Below are positions 1 to 11,841 of a stretch of 64,000 nt of DNA, piece by piece. Each line of letters begins with the position of its first letter. The stretch's first letter is position 1. This stretch comes from Ephydatia muelleri. Taxonomy: Eukaryota > Porifera > Demospongiae > Spongillida > Spongillidae. The position numbers were made by a program, and so were the translations under genes. The stretch spans positions 7,627,556 to 7,691,555 of the forward strand of contig JABACO010000014.1 of assembly GCA_013339895.1 (NCBI GenBank), given 5' to 3'. Below the pieces are notes generated by a model. It saw nothing but the letters and a program-made list of their open reading frames with translations. It was not told the origin of the DNA and made no database searches.

Positions 1-1
1 T

Positions 2-835
2 AACTGCCACTTAGAATATTATCCCCTTCCTAGGATAGATGATCTGTTAGCATCTCCGGAATATTTTCAAAGTTGGACCTTGTGAATGCTTACCTACAAT
101 TGGCTCTGGAAGAGGATTCATAGAAATATGTAACAGTCACCACTCACAAAGGCCTCTACTGCTACAACAGGCTGCCTTTCAGAGTATCATCAGCCCCTGC
201 CATATTCCAAAAAACAATGGAGAATCTGCTGAGAGACATAAAGGATGTGTTTGTGTATTTGGATGACATTCTCGTTTCAGGGTCAGCTGAAGAAGAGCAC
301 TTGGACCGGGTCATGTCGTAGTTGGAGGAAAATGGGTTGCGATTAAAACTTACAAAATGTGTGTTCATGGCTAATTCGGTTGAGTATTTGGGCTATCATG
401 TTTCTGCTGATGGCATACGCCCGTCCAAAGCGAAGAAACTGGCTATAGTGAATGCACCAAATCCTCAGAACCTTGGACAACTGAGATCGTTTGTTGGTCT
501 TTTGAACTATTATGGCAAATTTTTGCCCAACATGGCTGACACACTTGCTCCACTGTATAGGTTACTACGTAAAGGTGTACCATGGTGCTGGGAGAAAGAC
601 CAGGAAGAGGCCTTTCATCGAGCGAAGCAGCAACTATCGTCTTCCAGCCTACTCGTCCATTTCGACCCAGAAAAGAAGGTGGTACATTCGTGTGATGCTT
701 TGCCCTACAGTTAAGGTGCAGTACTGTCGCACCAGAAGGAGGACGGCACGGAGAGACCAGTCACGTATGCCTCCCGCACTTTGACACCAGCGGAAGCCAA
801 GTATTCGCAAATAGAAAAGGAAGGGCTGAGCTACT
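2..835 (+). pseudogene. Ty3/gypsy reverse transcriptase and RNase H fragment
   Basis: This stretch encodes the palm of a Ty3/gypsy-class reverse transcriptase followed by the start of RNase H. Seen in the translation: the LPRIDDLLA segment near 27-55, LDLVNAYLQL near 73-105, the catalytic YLDDILVSG near 257-283, KCVF..YLGYHVS near 355-410 and the RNase H start GAVLSHQ..RPVTYASRTL near 715-783. It is dead: there is a frameshift at about 60-67, in-frame stops at 121 (TAG), 318 (TAG) and 712 (TAA), and it begins in mid-domain at the window edge. RNase H stops at about 835, where the sequence abruptly becomes the minus-strand 5' part of a similar element. The left end of the element lies outside the window. 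Confidence 0.9.
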
Positions 836-837
836 CA

Positions 838-2285
838 ATTTACAGTCAACTTATAGTCGCCACACAGCCTTATGCTGCCATCACGTTTCATGGCTGGAAC
901 AATCGGGGCAGCCCACTCAGATGACTGTAAAGCATCAATGGTGCCTTCTTTTTCCAGCCTCTCCAGTTCCTTTTCTACCTTCTCCCTGAGAGCGTACGGA
1001 ACCATTCATGGTTTGTAAAAGAGCGGTGTAGCATTCTTGTCTATGTGGATCTTAACCGATGTGCCCTTGAGGAGACCCAATTCTTCCTTGAACAGTTCTT
1101 GACTCTTGTCCAAAATTCCCTGCAAAGCGCTTGGACTGCTTGTATGGAAAATGCCACGATTCAAACACGCTGGAAAATTGAACTTACCAATCCATTCCCT
1201 GCCCATGAGGGAAGGACCCTCACCTCCTATCACCAGCAAGGTCAGACAGGCCTTTTGAGTCTGATAGCATACCTCAACGGAAATTTTTCCCCACATAGGT
1301 ACGGAGCCTAATGTTGGTGTGTTTCAATGATGGTCACTGATTGGCTACCCACAGCTTGTTGTAGATAACTTCACTGATAGCTGCGCCAGTATCTACCTCC
1401 ATGTCAAGGGAGGCATTATTGATCACCACCGATATTCTGAAAGGCGCTGCAGAGACGCCCTTCAAATTGAATAGGGTATAACATGTCTTCGAGCTCCTTG
1501 TCGGGTTCCACCGTGTCTGACAGCAGATTTGTTGACTGTTTCCCCCACCGTCTAGTCTGCTTTTGCTCCTGGCTTCTGCAAACTCCAGCCAGATGCCCCT
1601 TCTTGCCACACTTGTGGCAATCCACAGACCTGAAACGACAAATAGATGCACCCGGCTATGTCTACTACTTCAGCAACGGTAGCAAGACGTAAGACTGGCC
1701 ATTTCACCAGTGGCAGTGGTTGGCTTCGGTTCCTGCAGCGAATGCACCGCCGCCCCGACCGGCATCACAACATCCTTTAAGCTTCTTTCAGCAAGCTCAG
1801 CAGCCTGAGCCAACTCGAACGCTTTTGTGAAAGTGAGCTTTGGTTCAGCGAAAAGCCTACGTTGGACTTGAGCATCGTGTAAACCACACACCAACCTATC
1901 CCGTAACATCACATCTAACGAATCCCCAAACTCACAAAACTCTGAAAGGCGACGAAGTTCATCAACAGACTGAGCTGCCGACTCCGTCTCCCTTTGCACA
2001 CACGAATTGAAATGAAACCGCCGCACGATACATGATGGTGGTGGTGTCAAATGGTCGCGAACCAGCTTCACTGTCACCAAAACTCTTTTCCGTCGGCTTT
2101 CCAGGAGACACTAGGCTACGAACCAATTGATAGATGTGGGCGCCACAGACGGTGAGTAGCACAGCGCGACGCTTCTCATCAGCCTCAATGTTGTTAGCGG
2201 TGAAGTACTGGACCAGCCGTTCGAAATAAGCCGTCCAGTCCTCTATCTCTTCATTGAACTGACCTACCGAGCGGTGAATCGCCAT
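838..2285 (-). pseudogene. Ty3/gypsy gag, protease and RT N-terminus, inverted relative to the RT/RNase H piece
   Basis: Read on the minus strand this is the 5' half of a gypsy-type polyprotein. Gag begins at the ATG at 2285 (WTAYFERLVQYF, later LCRRF-like capsid text with a frameshift near 2085) and runs to about 1670. A CCHC zinc knuckle (CHKCGKKGHLAGVC) lies near 1625-1575, the aspartic protease motif DTGA near 1400, and the protease-RT linker typical of the group (LFKEELGLLKGT) near 1085-1050. RT residues follow down to GDYKLTVN, which ends at 838. There are frameshifts between gag and protease, and a stop just after FYKP near 1004. The next expected RT residues are the ones found on the plus strand at position 2 onward, so the two pieces look like one element type broken and inverted at about 836. 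Confidence 0.88.
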
Positions 2286-2617
2286 ACTGGATTTAACTGG
2301 GGTCGGTCCTATACCCTCCTCTCTCCGGACAGCTGAGATGCCTGAAGACTCCGGTTTACCCTCGTCGCCAATTGTATTATCCAGTCACCGTACGCCTATA
2401 CGAACCAGTTGAGTCCCAGATAGCGCAAAGTATAATTTGTGGTCCAGAGAGGAAGATCACTGGTACAGCATAACCTATTTGTAGCCACTAGGCAAAACCT
2501 GTCTGACTACAAACCAAACCAGTTTGACGACCTAAACCAGTTCCTAGCAAGTTACACACAATAACAATGTACAGAACTCAGTTGCTACTGTAGACAATGG
2601 GTACATGTAACACCTAA

Positions 2618-5600
2618 GGCCACTCCAATAAAATGTTTAGTTTCTGGTTGAATACCTTCCTCGAAGTGATGCGGGCAGACGGGTTATTATTCTTATTATT
2701 AAAATTTTCGGACGTAACTATACAATAAATTAATTTAAATAGGACATTATTAAGTTTTAATTGAATAAACATGCACATAAATCACTCCATCGATATTAAT
2801 TGAACAGTTCAGTAATTAAAAACATCAGTAGTAGTATTAGTCATTTTCCGTACTTGTGTATTCCAGGTAAGTCTTTACAGCCTGCACATTGAGGGTATGT
2901 TGGGGAGTCATTGGATACTGCATCTTCTCTTGCAATCGGTTCAGAGCAGTAAACGCAAATTACCTCATGACCTAGAGAGTAATAAAGTTTTTCCATGTGA
3001 TCACTACATGTCAAATCACGTACAAACACATCTTCAATTCCAATGTCTAGCAGGTCACATCTAACTCTTTGAAATGTCTGTAATGACCATCATCTTGCAT
3101 AGTAGGGTCAGGTAAATGCTTGAGTGTATTGAAGACATCAGGAGTGAGCCTAATAGGTTGGCATAAAGCACATAAACTGTCTCCACATTTCCGTACAGAG
3201 AAAGTGTAATGTCTTGCGTGACAACTGGTTGAAAAACTTTCTTAGGTTGGAGCTTTTTGCTAGTGTAGCCTTTTTATACTTCCCAAAATGTGTTTTCAAG
3301 GGCATTATCAATAGTCAGCACTGATTCCCAAAATGAAGCAATGTCATCGGATGACACTGAGGAAAACACAGACAATTTCTTTGACTGAAGGAAGCTCAAG
3401 ACGAATAAATATGTCAGTTAACAAAACCTTTACATCAGACACACTCTATCAGCTACAGCCTGTATAAAGGCAGGGTTTCCTATTCCTATATTTCTCAAGT
3501 CAGCAAACGAATTGCATCTTGAAGAAAGCTTTTCAAAAGCTTCACTCATCTTCGCTCGCATGAGACCTACACATTGAAGGCCCAGGTTCAGAACAGACAT
3601 TACATGCTCCACAGGATTTCTCCAAGGCTGGTAAGGACATGTGCGGGCTACACATATAAAATCCAAGTCAAGACGAAAAAAAAATGCAATCAAGGATAAC
3701 TGAATAGCCATATGGGTGAGGTTGTGTTCAGGACCACCATCAGTGTATAAGAATAACACTGGTTGTACAGGGTTGTAGTTGGAAGTAATTATTTTACTGA
3801 GCTCAGCCGAATGCCTCACTGCTGATGATGGTTCAAATGCCGCCTCTTTTAGCAACACATGCACTAGACCATCATACCATGAGCCAATTACATCAGCTGG
3901 CACATCAATCAAGAAAGCTACAGAGGGTATTAGGCTGTACTTGGTGAAATCATGACCACCTAACTCTAACACTGAACCTTTATTCACCATCATTCTCCTT
4001 CCACGTTCAGCTGAGGCCACAGGATATCCTGGCTCTCCTACTTTCATCTGGTGCTTATCATCTAGGCACACAAAGAGGCAGTGCTCTCGGACCATAACTG
4101 TATACTCCCTCATGTACTTGAAAATGGCTGCTGCATAGTGACTGTCACAGTGATCTTTTCTAAATTGTCTTCTTTGCACCATGTATTTCACCTTAAGACG
4201 GCCTGTATATTGGAGGGATGTATTGGCATGGTGATTTGTTGGCCAAAACTGAAGGCGTAGCCATTCCTGGCTTGGAATTGCTGTTCCATCTGGACACAAA
4301 GCCTTTGATCTTTCCCACAAGTCACGAACAGACACTGCTGATGCCATATGTTTACAAGGTCATGCCTGCGATCATCCACTGCTACTCCAATCTCTTCATT
4401 CAGCACTTGCTCACATGCAGACCAAAAGGCTTCATATGACTTTTGCTTACCTTTGTTGTGAGCACGAAGATCAGGAATGATGTCCAAATCCTCCATGTCT
4501 AAAAATTCCCTAATACGCTGGTCTATCTATTTCTCTGTCAATTTGTTGCTTGTGTACAGTCACCTGTTAGCTCATTGAAGATAAAGCGAAACTCACATGG
4601 CTTGAGCTTCTGTGATAGCTGTCCAAATTTCACCTGAATTTGCTCCCTGGTAGCTCGTGTATGGTAAACAGGTAACAGCTGCTTCACAGCTTCAATCGTA
4701 GGCTGACTGTTTTCAATAATATTTGATTCATTTCCTGTAAACTTCCAGACAAAATGAAAATTACCCGTATTATTGCCAATGTCAGAGTAGATTAAAAGGA
4801 CACAAGATACATTCAGGTCATCCTCTAGCTTGCGAATGAAAGCATATCGCTGCTGACGGTCTTCAGGTAAGTAACATTCCAAAGATAGGTAAGTGTACAT
4901 ATTCATTGGTGCCAGTGCACAACTTGAAAGAAATGCCATTTTACAGGTTCAACACTGTTATGTAATAATTTTTGCTTTGAATTTTGGCATTTTAAATACT
5001 CACCGCAGCTGTTCAAAGATTTGGCTAAGAGTTCGACATCTCTTCTAAAAGCTTGCCACTTACGCAGACTCCAAAATGGAGCATGGAGAAGATCGAACAG
5101 AGATGACGACTGCTTATGAAGAACACCACTCTCGAGGTTTGAGATAAATCTTTTACGATGTTTGTGCTGGGTTGGATTATTGTAACCCTGGAACCCATGA
5201 AATGTTTCAGGAACAGGGCAGCACTGCTCTGAAAGAACATCATGGTGACCATCTAGTATCCAGAGGACCTCAGTCAGCTTGCGCACACACAAGTGCCCTT
5301 GAGTTTTAATTTCATCTGATCTCCAGTCAAGCTCCTGTTTTTCAAAGTACTCTAGGATTGAACTATACAACTTATCTTTTGCATTTTTCACATCCACAAG
5401 TGGAGGTCTACCACATTGGACAGTGATACCTGACTTGCTAGCAAAGTATCAAAAGTGTTTTGGCATGATGTGCTTGATGGTACAATCTCTTCACTTACCG
5501 TCACATACTTTACATACTGCCCAAAGACTGATCCCACTTCGTACATATTCAGAGCACTATCAACCTGCAGTGTGTTTTTTTAATATAAGATGTTGTACAA

Positions 5601-6052
5601 TGCATTAAAAATATAAGAAGGGAAAGAAGATAGCCTTCATAAAATCTATTATAAATAAGGCTATGTTCACCTTGTCAAGTTGTTCCTTAGGTCTTCCAAC
5701 AAACACTGATTTGATAGTGAACTGAAGCGTTCCAGATGACGATGGCAGATTGGGCTCAATTTTTGTTCTAAATAACGCACCGTACGTCGTATCAGGGTTT
5801 TCAACTTGCAATATCTGCCACCCGAACAGTCTCTTCTGTTCAGTCTCTATAAAATTACGCATACATCCACCAATATATTCTTTTCTTAAACCAACTTGTA
5901 CACGCGTGCTTCAACGTAGTACACCTATAGCTATATAATTTATGCTAGCGCTAGTGAATTAAATTACAGTAATAATAATAATTTATTTAGAACTATTTCC
6001 GAAAATCCATGCGGGCGGTAAACCAGAAACTAAACATTTTATTGGAGTGGCC
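2618..6052 (-). mobile_element. DNA transposon, 3.4 kb, perfect 32-bp TIRs and TAA target-site duplication
   Basis: The left end (2618-2649) starts GGCCACTCCAATAAAATG. The right end (6021-6052) is its exact inverted copy over 32 bp, with weaker inverted similarity continuing further in (GCGGGC and ATTTTCGGA blocks near 2671 and 2703, and their mates near 6011 and 5998). TAA flanks both sides (2615-2617 and 6053-6055). A 3-bp TWA duplication is typical of PIF/Harbinger-like elements, but the encoded protein does not show the usual Harbinger pair that I would recognise, so the superfamily is left open. The insert interrupts a gypsy LTR, so it is younger than that element. Identical TIRs suggest a fairly recent insertion. 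Confidence 0.85.
2841..5862 (-). CDS. Transposase-like protein of the nested transposon (multi-exon or frameshifted)
   Basis: Coding text runs along the minus strand in several blocks: 5862-5668 (ends KEQLDK before a GT), about 5565-5500 (NMYEVGSVFG, ends before GTAAGT), 5435-5000, 4920-4540, 4496-4350, 4347-3430 and 3200-2841. The 305-codon block at 4347-3430 has acidic residues spaced like a DDE nuclease: CLDD (D97), LYTDGGPEHN (D203) and WRNPVEHVM (E247). The last block carries Cys pairs (CVYC, CAGC) that could bind zinc. Similar uncharacterised proteins occur in sponges and corals from memory, without a named family. Splice joints are plausible between the first two blocks, but phases fail at about 5000 and 4350, so either frameshifts or unrecognised introns exist. 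That this is the element's transposase is inferred from its place between the TIRs. Confidence 0.65.
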
Positions 6053-6196
6053 TAATACATCACACCCCCTAATCATGAACACAGCTCACTGATATGTAAT
6101 TAAACCTCACAAGTAGGAGATTCAAAGTCATTTAATTTGTTGTTATGTATATATATATGAATAAAAACCAATACTACAGTATGACATACACAAACA

Positions 6197-6911
6197 TTAC
6201 ACTAAAGAGTTCGATATGAGCACCATAACATCTATTTTGGCCTTAGACCCCTGGCCAGGGATAGCCCTGGCCACAGACCTGGTTAGGGTCAGGTTTAAGC
6301 GACCATAAATGTCAGCTGTTGCCTTTGATTTTGACACACTGTGGCTTGCAGCAAGTAGAGAGGCTAGGCGGGAAAATGTCTCTTGGGCCTCCACCCCCCA
6401 ATTCCCATAGGTTTCTACAGCCAATGGAACACAGGTCCACCCCAGCTCAAAGCACTAGGGTTGTTAGCAATATGTTTGCGGGACTCTGCGGCTACTGCAG
6501 TTACTCCAGCTGTTGAACAAGACTCATCAAGGATGGCAGGATTAAGTGGCAATGTCACTGTTATATCCAAAGCTGCGGCAAACCCTTTTCCCATCTTGTT
6601 ACCAGGACATCTGCTGGGCGTGAGCGGCTATTATCATGTGTAAGGCCATAGCCCGCCTCTACTGTGACTCCCATGTGGGCCTGACGAAAAAGGTTAGCCA
6701 CAACATCCCGCAACAGGTTATGTCGAGTCACTACATCACCTCCATGAGTGCATGTGGTAGCGTGGTGCCCAAGTGGGTCCAGGGCTTTCTGAGTGCAGAC
6801 AGGACACAGAGAACCACCAGAGGTGTCCAACCCTAACCACCATCTTATAGAGGCATGAAGCTCATTAGGTTCAAGGTGCAAACCCAAGGCCAGAGATGGA
6901 GTCACGGACAA
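6197..6911 (-). pseudogene. C-terminal CCHC finger and restriction-like endonuclease of the R2-like element
   Basis: The block reads WWLGLDTSGGSLCPVC, then a C-x2-C-x9-H-H-x3-C finger (CPVC..LDPLGHHATTC), GGDVVTRHN and RPADVLVTRW, a PD-(D/E)xK-like signature. After a frame change near 6560 it continues through the conserved LGWTCVPLAVETYGNWG and YGRLNLTLTRSVARAI to a stop at 6197. The finger followed by an endonuclease is the diagnostic 3' layout of R2/R4/HERO-type elements. This module is the part found again at 11.2, 27.5, 29.9-31.9 and 57.8-58.3 kb. Confidence 0.78.
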
Positions 6912-7216
6912 CCATGATGCGGCATGAGAAGCCGAAACAGATCATAGGCGAGCTCTGTCTGCCATAGAGGAAGCCCCTAACAAAGAATTAAAAAGGTGGC
7001 ATTCCAATTTCTTAGACAGAGAACGCTGATTAACAGGTGTTGATGATACTGCTTCTGCTGTGATTGCATCTGATGTAGAGACCTGATTGTTGAACTGAAT
7101 GATGGCCTGTTGCAGATGTACATTATCAGCATTGCTACAACCAGATGTTGATAATGAAGCTATAAATGCTGCGCATGAGTGGTGGGATAGAGAGCGCAGA
7201 CCAAGGCCCCCAAAAC

Positions 7217-8184
7217 CTAAGCTAAGCTGGGCCTGTGTCCAGGCTGTGTCTGTTGTGTCGATGGAAAAGCAAGATGAGAAGCACCTTCTGCTTCTTCATC
7301 AAACAGCTTCAAAGAACCTGCCAGACTTGATGGGGTGGCCCTAGCCAGGTGGACCAATCTGCAATAGCTGCCACACAAATGCAAGAGAGACAAGGCCACA
7401 TGTGGGTCAACTGCTGCTACATCTACCAAGGAAGACAGAAGTTTCCTGGCATCGACACACTTCCCAGCAATGAACTTTGAACAATACAGGTAATCACCTA
7501 TCAGGGCACCCAGAATTTCAAGGTTAGGATGGTGTGAAAACTTGACTGCAGGTGGGAACATTGAATTACCAAAGTGACTGAAGAGCTCACATTTCGCCAA
7601 GTTGATGTGAATGCCCAGAGAGGGACCCAGCTCTTCAATGAGTGAAAGTGCCCGTAACACAGCTGAGTGCCTTCCAGTGAGGACCCCGTTATCAATATAC
7701 CAAGCCTAAAATAGCACTTGTATGCAATCATCATCAGCATCTATGCTTGATATCAGCCTTTGGAGTACCAAAGAAAAAAGCAATGGACCAAGGGGGTCAC
7801 CCTGCTGCACTCCAGTCTCCGACAAAAGATGACCAAGCTGGTGCCACAAAAGGGGGGTGTACCATAGCACCATGTAACCCAGGGCAGAAGTTCAGGAAAG
7901 GATGTGGCACATTCATCAAGAACTGCTTGTCTTGAAACAAGGTTAAAAGCGTTCTGCATATCTATTTTGAAGACCACAAAGTCCTCTTCCATCCAATGGT
8001 CCTCAATGCTTTTTCTCAGGCCGTGGATAATCTTTTCAGAGCCTGAACTGCAGGCAACTCCCAGTTGAAGAGGCTGGAAAAGATCAGAAGCTTTGTCCTT
8101 GACCAGAGCACAAATGCACTTTCCAGTGAGCCTCCTTAAAGATTCTCCCACTGCTATGGGTCTAATATCTGGGGGGGCTTCCAT
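7217..8184 (-). pseudogene. Reverse transcriptase domain of the R2-like element
   Basis: The block at 8184-7753 has the RT fingers and palm entry: DIRPIAVGESLRRLTGK, then the first catalytic region VVFKIDMQNAFNLVSR. The second catalytic motif is present as ADD in the text GADDD near 7745-7730, just before a stop in this copy. The frame then resumes with LIEELGPSLGIHINLAKCELF and the thumb (7660-7217), ending in LCGSYCRLVHLARATP. Family knowledge: LINEs make cDNA at a nicked target. This copy is inactive because of the stop and frameshifts. Confidence 0.8.
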
Positions 8185-9876
8185 CTTTCAGTTTATTTAG
8201 TGCAATTAATGTTCCTCCGGCCAAAAACCTTGCCACCCTTGAAGGTGCTTTTCCTGAAGCATGGAGATTTACAATGTCCCTGAGAGTAGCACATATGGGT
8301 GTTGCGAGTGGGATAAGAGCAGCATCCAGTAAATGTTGCATGCGCAGCCCAGAGGGACCCGCTGCAGTGCCTTTTGGGAAAGAGCGAAGATATCAAAGCC
8401 CGGTCCAATAGAAATAGAAATAGTATAGGAATAGTAATAGTATTCACATTAGGAGCTACAGGGGGAGGACAGCTTGGGTGCTTAGACTGCAGCAATTGCC
8501 AGGTGGCATCATTGTTGGGGGCTAACCCATTCGACTGCATGCTTTACCGAACAAGCCGGCTCTTCCCAATGAGAATCAGATCTCAGTTGTGTTTAGCTGC
8601 CTGGTCATGTGGTTGGCGGTTTTCCTTTTGGTTGTTTTTGGCAAGGTCCAGAGAGTCCCAAACTCATTTTTGGACCATAAACTACTAGAAAGTCTACTGA
8701 AGTAGGCACCTCTACGTTTATGTGAAGGTAGGACACATTTAGGGAGCATGAAAAGTTTTAACCAAGCTTGTTCTGAGTTCTCCAGTAGTACTTGTCTCAT
8801 TGTGGCTGAGAGAACCCGAGCAAATGAAGGTCTTGATTTCTTTGGGACAAACCGTAAGGTTGGGAGGGTAAGCTGACACACCCCCTCAAAAGAGGGAAGG
8901 TTTGGATTTGGTTCACTTTGGCTACATGATACCAGAGAAGGAGTATCCACTGGATTAGAAGCAAGGAGAGCTCTACCCTTGCAGCGTTGGGAGTGGGAGG
9001 AAGATCTTGAGTTTGCAACCAGCTGGTGACAGGATGCACAGCTATATACGTCTTGCTCCTCTAACCAAAAGTTAGGAATAGCACCAGGAAAAATGCCTTT
9101 GGCATGGAGTGTCATATGGGATCGCCACATGGTTGGGGCAAGCAACTCTTGGCATCCTACAACAATACACTGTTTTCTAGTTTGGGTCCTAACAGCTTCA
9201 CGTGGCCTGGAGCTTGGAATTGATCCAGGGATAGCCACCTCAACAGGCCCAAGGGTCTGCTGGGATAGTGTAAAGGTTGAACCGATGGGAGAGATTCCTG
9301 CTGTTCTGTGGATGGAGCTAGAAATGGACTTGAGGGTAGGGAAGGAGAGGGACAGAATGATGAAGAAAGTGTGGAGGTGGCTGTGTAAGAACAGTGTACT
9401 TGTGCGGAAGAAGGTAGGATATGTCCTAGAGAGGGAAGCTCTGGTGGAGGTCGAATGGGGCCTTCCGATGTCGATTGGGAGCACGAATGGTTAGAAGATG
9501 GAGAGGATCCCTGTTCTGGTGATATAGGTGCAGGGGATATTGCTGGAAGCTGGGTTTGAGCATGCAAATGCTGGACAACTAAAGATGGTGTAGGGTCCGT
9601 GGATACTATTGGAGGATCAGATTCTGGTAGGCCTAGGGATATAAGACCAGGTAAAGTGTTTTCACGAACTTGCGTGTCGACGACAGGTTCTCGCGTGTTG
9701 TGTATTGATAGTAATAATAATGTTACATTATCACAAGGCTGGCCTCTTTCCAAATACATCCGTTTTTTGCTAACATCTGTAACCTGTCGAATGTCACATG
9801 AGTCAGGTGCATTGCCAGAGCCATCCTGACAAGGGAGGTCCTGCTTTCCCTGATTGTGTTTGCTGTACACTAGCAT

Positions 9877-11159
9877 ATGTTAGTAATCATGTGTATTCAT
9901 TTATCCTTTAATATTCTGATTAACTAACTGAAACTTGAACAAGCAGGAAAGTAGATGAAAATTGCACGTCGGATAAAAGCTCGGACACATTACACCAGTA
10001 CTTATGATACTTATGTTGTTGCAACACTATTAATAATGCTATTCTGGGGACTGGTTTTTTGCCACTGATGGTTTGGCTTGACATTTGCTTGTTTGTTTGT
10101 TGTTGTGATTCATAAAAATCTATGTATGTGTTTTGTGTTTTATGTAGCAATAAAGAGAAGGATATATGATTGAATAGAAATTTGTTGCGTTGTGATTAAA
10201 CAATTACTCCAGGGACATCAGCTGGAAAAGAAGATCTCTGAGTCTGAATCAGCGATGTTTCAAAGGGGAACAGGTTAGTGTATAACCAATTGTTTTGACA
10301 TTATTACTGTTAGTGTATTGCACATACATGTATGGTGGTCACAGTGACTGCTATTAAACATGCATATCAGATGCTCTATTGAAATAAACTACATTAAAGA
10401 GAGGACGTCTGATACTCAGTATTTCATCTCATCACTAGATATTGCCATTTAAGTGATGTTACAATATTAATTGTGCTGATGTTGATTGTTATTTTGATTC
10501 CATTTTATTTAATTTCATGACTCAAGATGACAGGATGAAATCTCTAAACTTTTCCAGCTCTTCATGCTATTTTAGATTTTTTTTGCATCCTAAACAAGCA
10601 CAGTGCTTAAAACTTAAGTTATATAAAATATGTGTTTTCCCGTTTCTGAGATGCATAAATGTAATTTTATCAGTAAAGAGTTCAAAATGCATATTTCAGT
10701 TGGAATATTGGATCATTAAAGAATTTATTGTGCAATAACGCCATATGGTCATTCTTTATCTGCTATCTTCACCATACACATGTACAGTCGCGTTTCTTTT
10801 AAGGCTAGGATTAATTAAGGATATTCATCCTTAACTAAAAATGATTGGAAACTAAATATAAATAGTTCCTTCTTTGCAAAAATAAATTCTACATATACAT
10901 CAAAATCAAGATGAATGCAGCAGCTAATAAAAAGAAGTAGTATAGTATACAGTACAATAACTGATGCCGTAAGTTAAAGTATGCACTTAATCAGCCTTCA
11001 GTTTTATAGCAATTCCAACACGTATGATGAAATTGTATTGAAAATAGTTTAACATGTATACACTTGAATAAACAGGGTTATACACTATTAATGCTTACAT
11101 ATAAAATATGCAATTACTAAGAAATTAAAAAAGTAGTAAAATACAACATATTCAGCCTG
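9877..11159. other. AT-rich intergenic stretch with one possible small exon
   Basis: No open frame with protein-like composition was seen. The only candidate is a 61-base segment at 10213-10273 bounded by CAG and GTTAGTG, reading LEKKISESES in a coiled-coil style. It could be a stray exon of the TRAF-like gene downstream but has no partner exon that I could phase with it. The rest is low-complexity A/T sequence. Confidence 0.3.
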
Positions 11160-11169
11160 TCAACAATGG

Positions 11170-11305
11170 CTGAAGCTTTGGGAAGGGGAAAGCTAATAGC
11201 AAGGTAGGACGTCAGTCTTGAAAAGGTGTCCTGGGCCTCTTTGCCCCCAGTTTCCGAACATTTCCACAGTCATAGGGATGCAGGTCCACCCCAACTCCTC
11301 ATATT
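11170..11305 (-). mobile_element. 3' fragment of the R2-like element
   Basis: Minus-strand translation gives EELGWTCIPMTVEMFGNWG, a clear match to the LGWTC..VETYGNWG segment of the endonuclease tail of the larger copy at 6.2-9.9 kb. Only about 135 bases are recognisable. The flanking sequence at 11310-11340 is ATT-rich, as in the 3' tails of other copies. Confidence 0.65.
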
Positions 11306-11841
11306 AATCATTATTGTATTTATTATTTTTATTCGTAATATTGTACACACATGGATTTACAGTATGCATGAGTTAGGGGTAGACTTTCCTTGCTAGGGTG
11401 GATTGGAAATGGACCTGAGCAGGTTCATGTACGCTAATGGCTAGGTGGAAGCCAGTCTTGTAAAATGTTTTACACCCTGTGGCCAATGGTCCCCATGATC
11501 GCATGCTCCACCTCAATTTCTGACATTAAGTCCATTAATGCTTGTAGGTCTCAGCTACAAGGACTGCTGATCACTGGTAAATCAGCAGGCTGAGCACAAT
11601 TGTGGTTCAAGACCCATATTCTGCTCTTATATAGAAATTTTAATGACATAGCTCAGTTTAAACAGTGTAAACATAACATACAAATGCGAATAAACTTTTC
11701 AAACATTGGTTCATGGCTATACAAATCTTGTACTCATCTTATGCATGTAAATGGGCATTTTGATACAACTCAGGGCGTGAATGGAATTACACACACTGTA
11801 ATGAATCCATTTACCCTCTGCTTGCAGTTCTAGAAAGAGCA

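Larger units (their letters stand above)
2373..6064 (-). repeat. LTR of the left gypsy element, split by a nested DNA transposon
   Basis: On the minus strand the LTR begins TGTGATGTA at 6064 and is interrupted at 6052-2618 by the transposon. It resumes GGTGTTACATG at 2614 and ends ..GGATAATACA at 2373, followed at once by ATTGGCGACGAG. That last motif is the usual sequence directly after the LTR in gypsy-like elements. Removing the insert and one TTA copy gives an LTR of about 254 bp with TG..CA ends. Gag starts 88 bases downstream at 2285. The LTR end fits the orientation of gag and protease. The matching second LTR is not in the window. Confidence 0.7.
6197..9876 (-). mobile_element. R2-like (RLE-type) non-LTR retrotransposon, near full length, frameshifted
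   Basis: On the minus strand the parts come in the order of a single-ORF LINE with a restriction-like endonuclease. First is a proline/serine-rich N-terminus from the ATG at 9876. Next is a C2H2-type finger (C..C..H..H, CIVVGCQELL..HMTLH) near 9175-9105 and a second Cys/His cluster near 9050-8980. The RT follows, then a CCHC finger and the endonuclease at the end. Frames change at about 9270, 8570, 8190 and 7750-7660, so it cannot be translated as it stands. A short A/G-rich tandem tract (GAAATA/GTAATA, about 8405-8445) sits where the protein is also broken. Copies of its 3' end occur elsewhere in the window. Confidence 0.8.

Noticed and set aside
9157-9494. Plus-strand 133-codon frame over the R2-like N-terminus
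   Set aside because: Shadow of the minus-strand proline/serine-rich coding sequence, with no features of its own.
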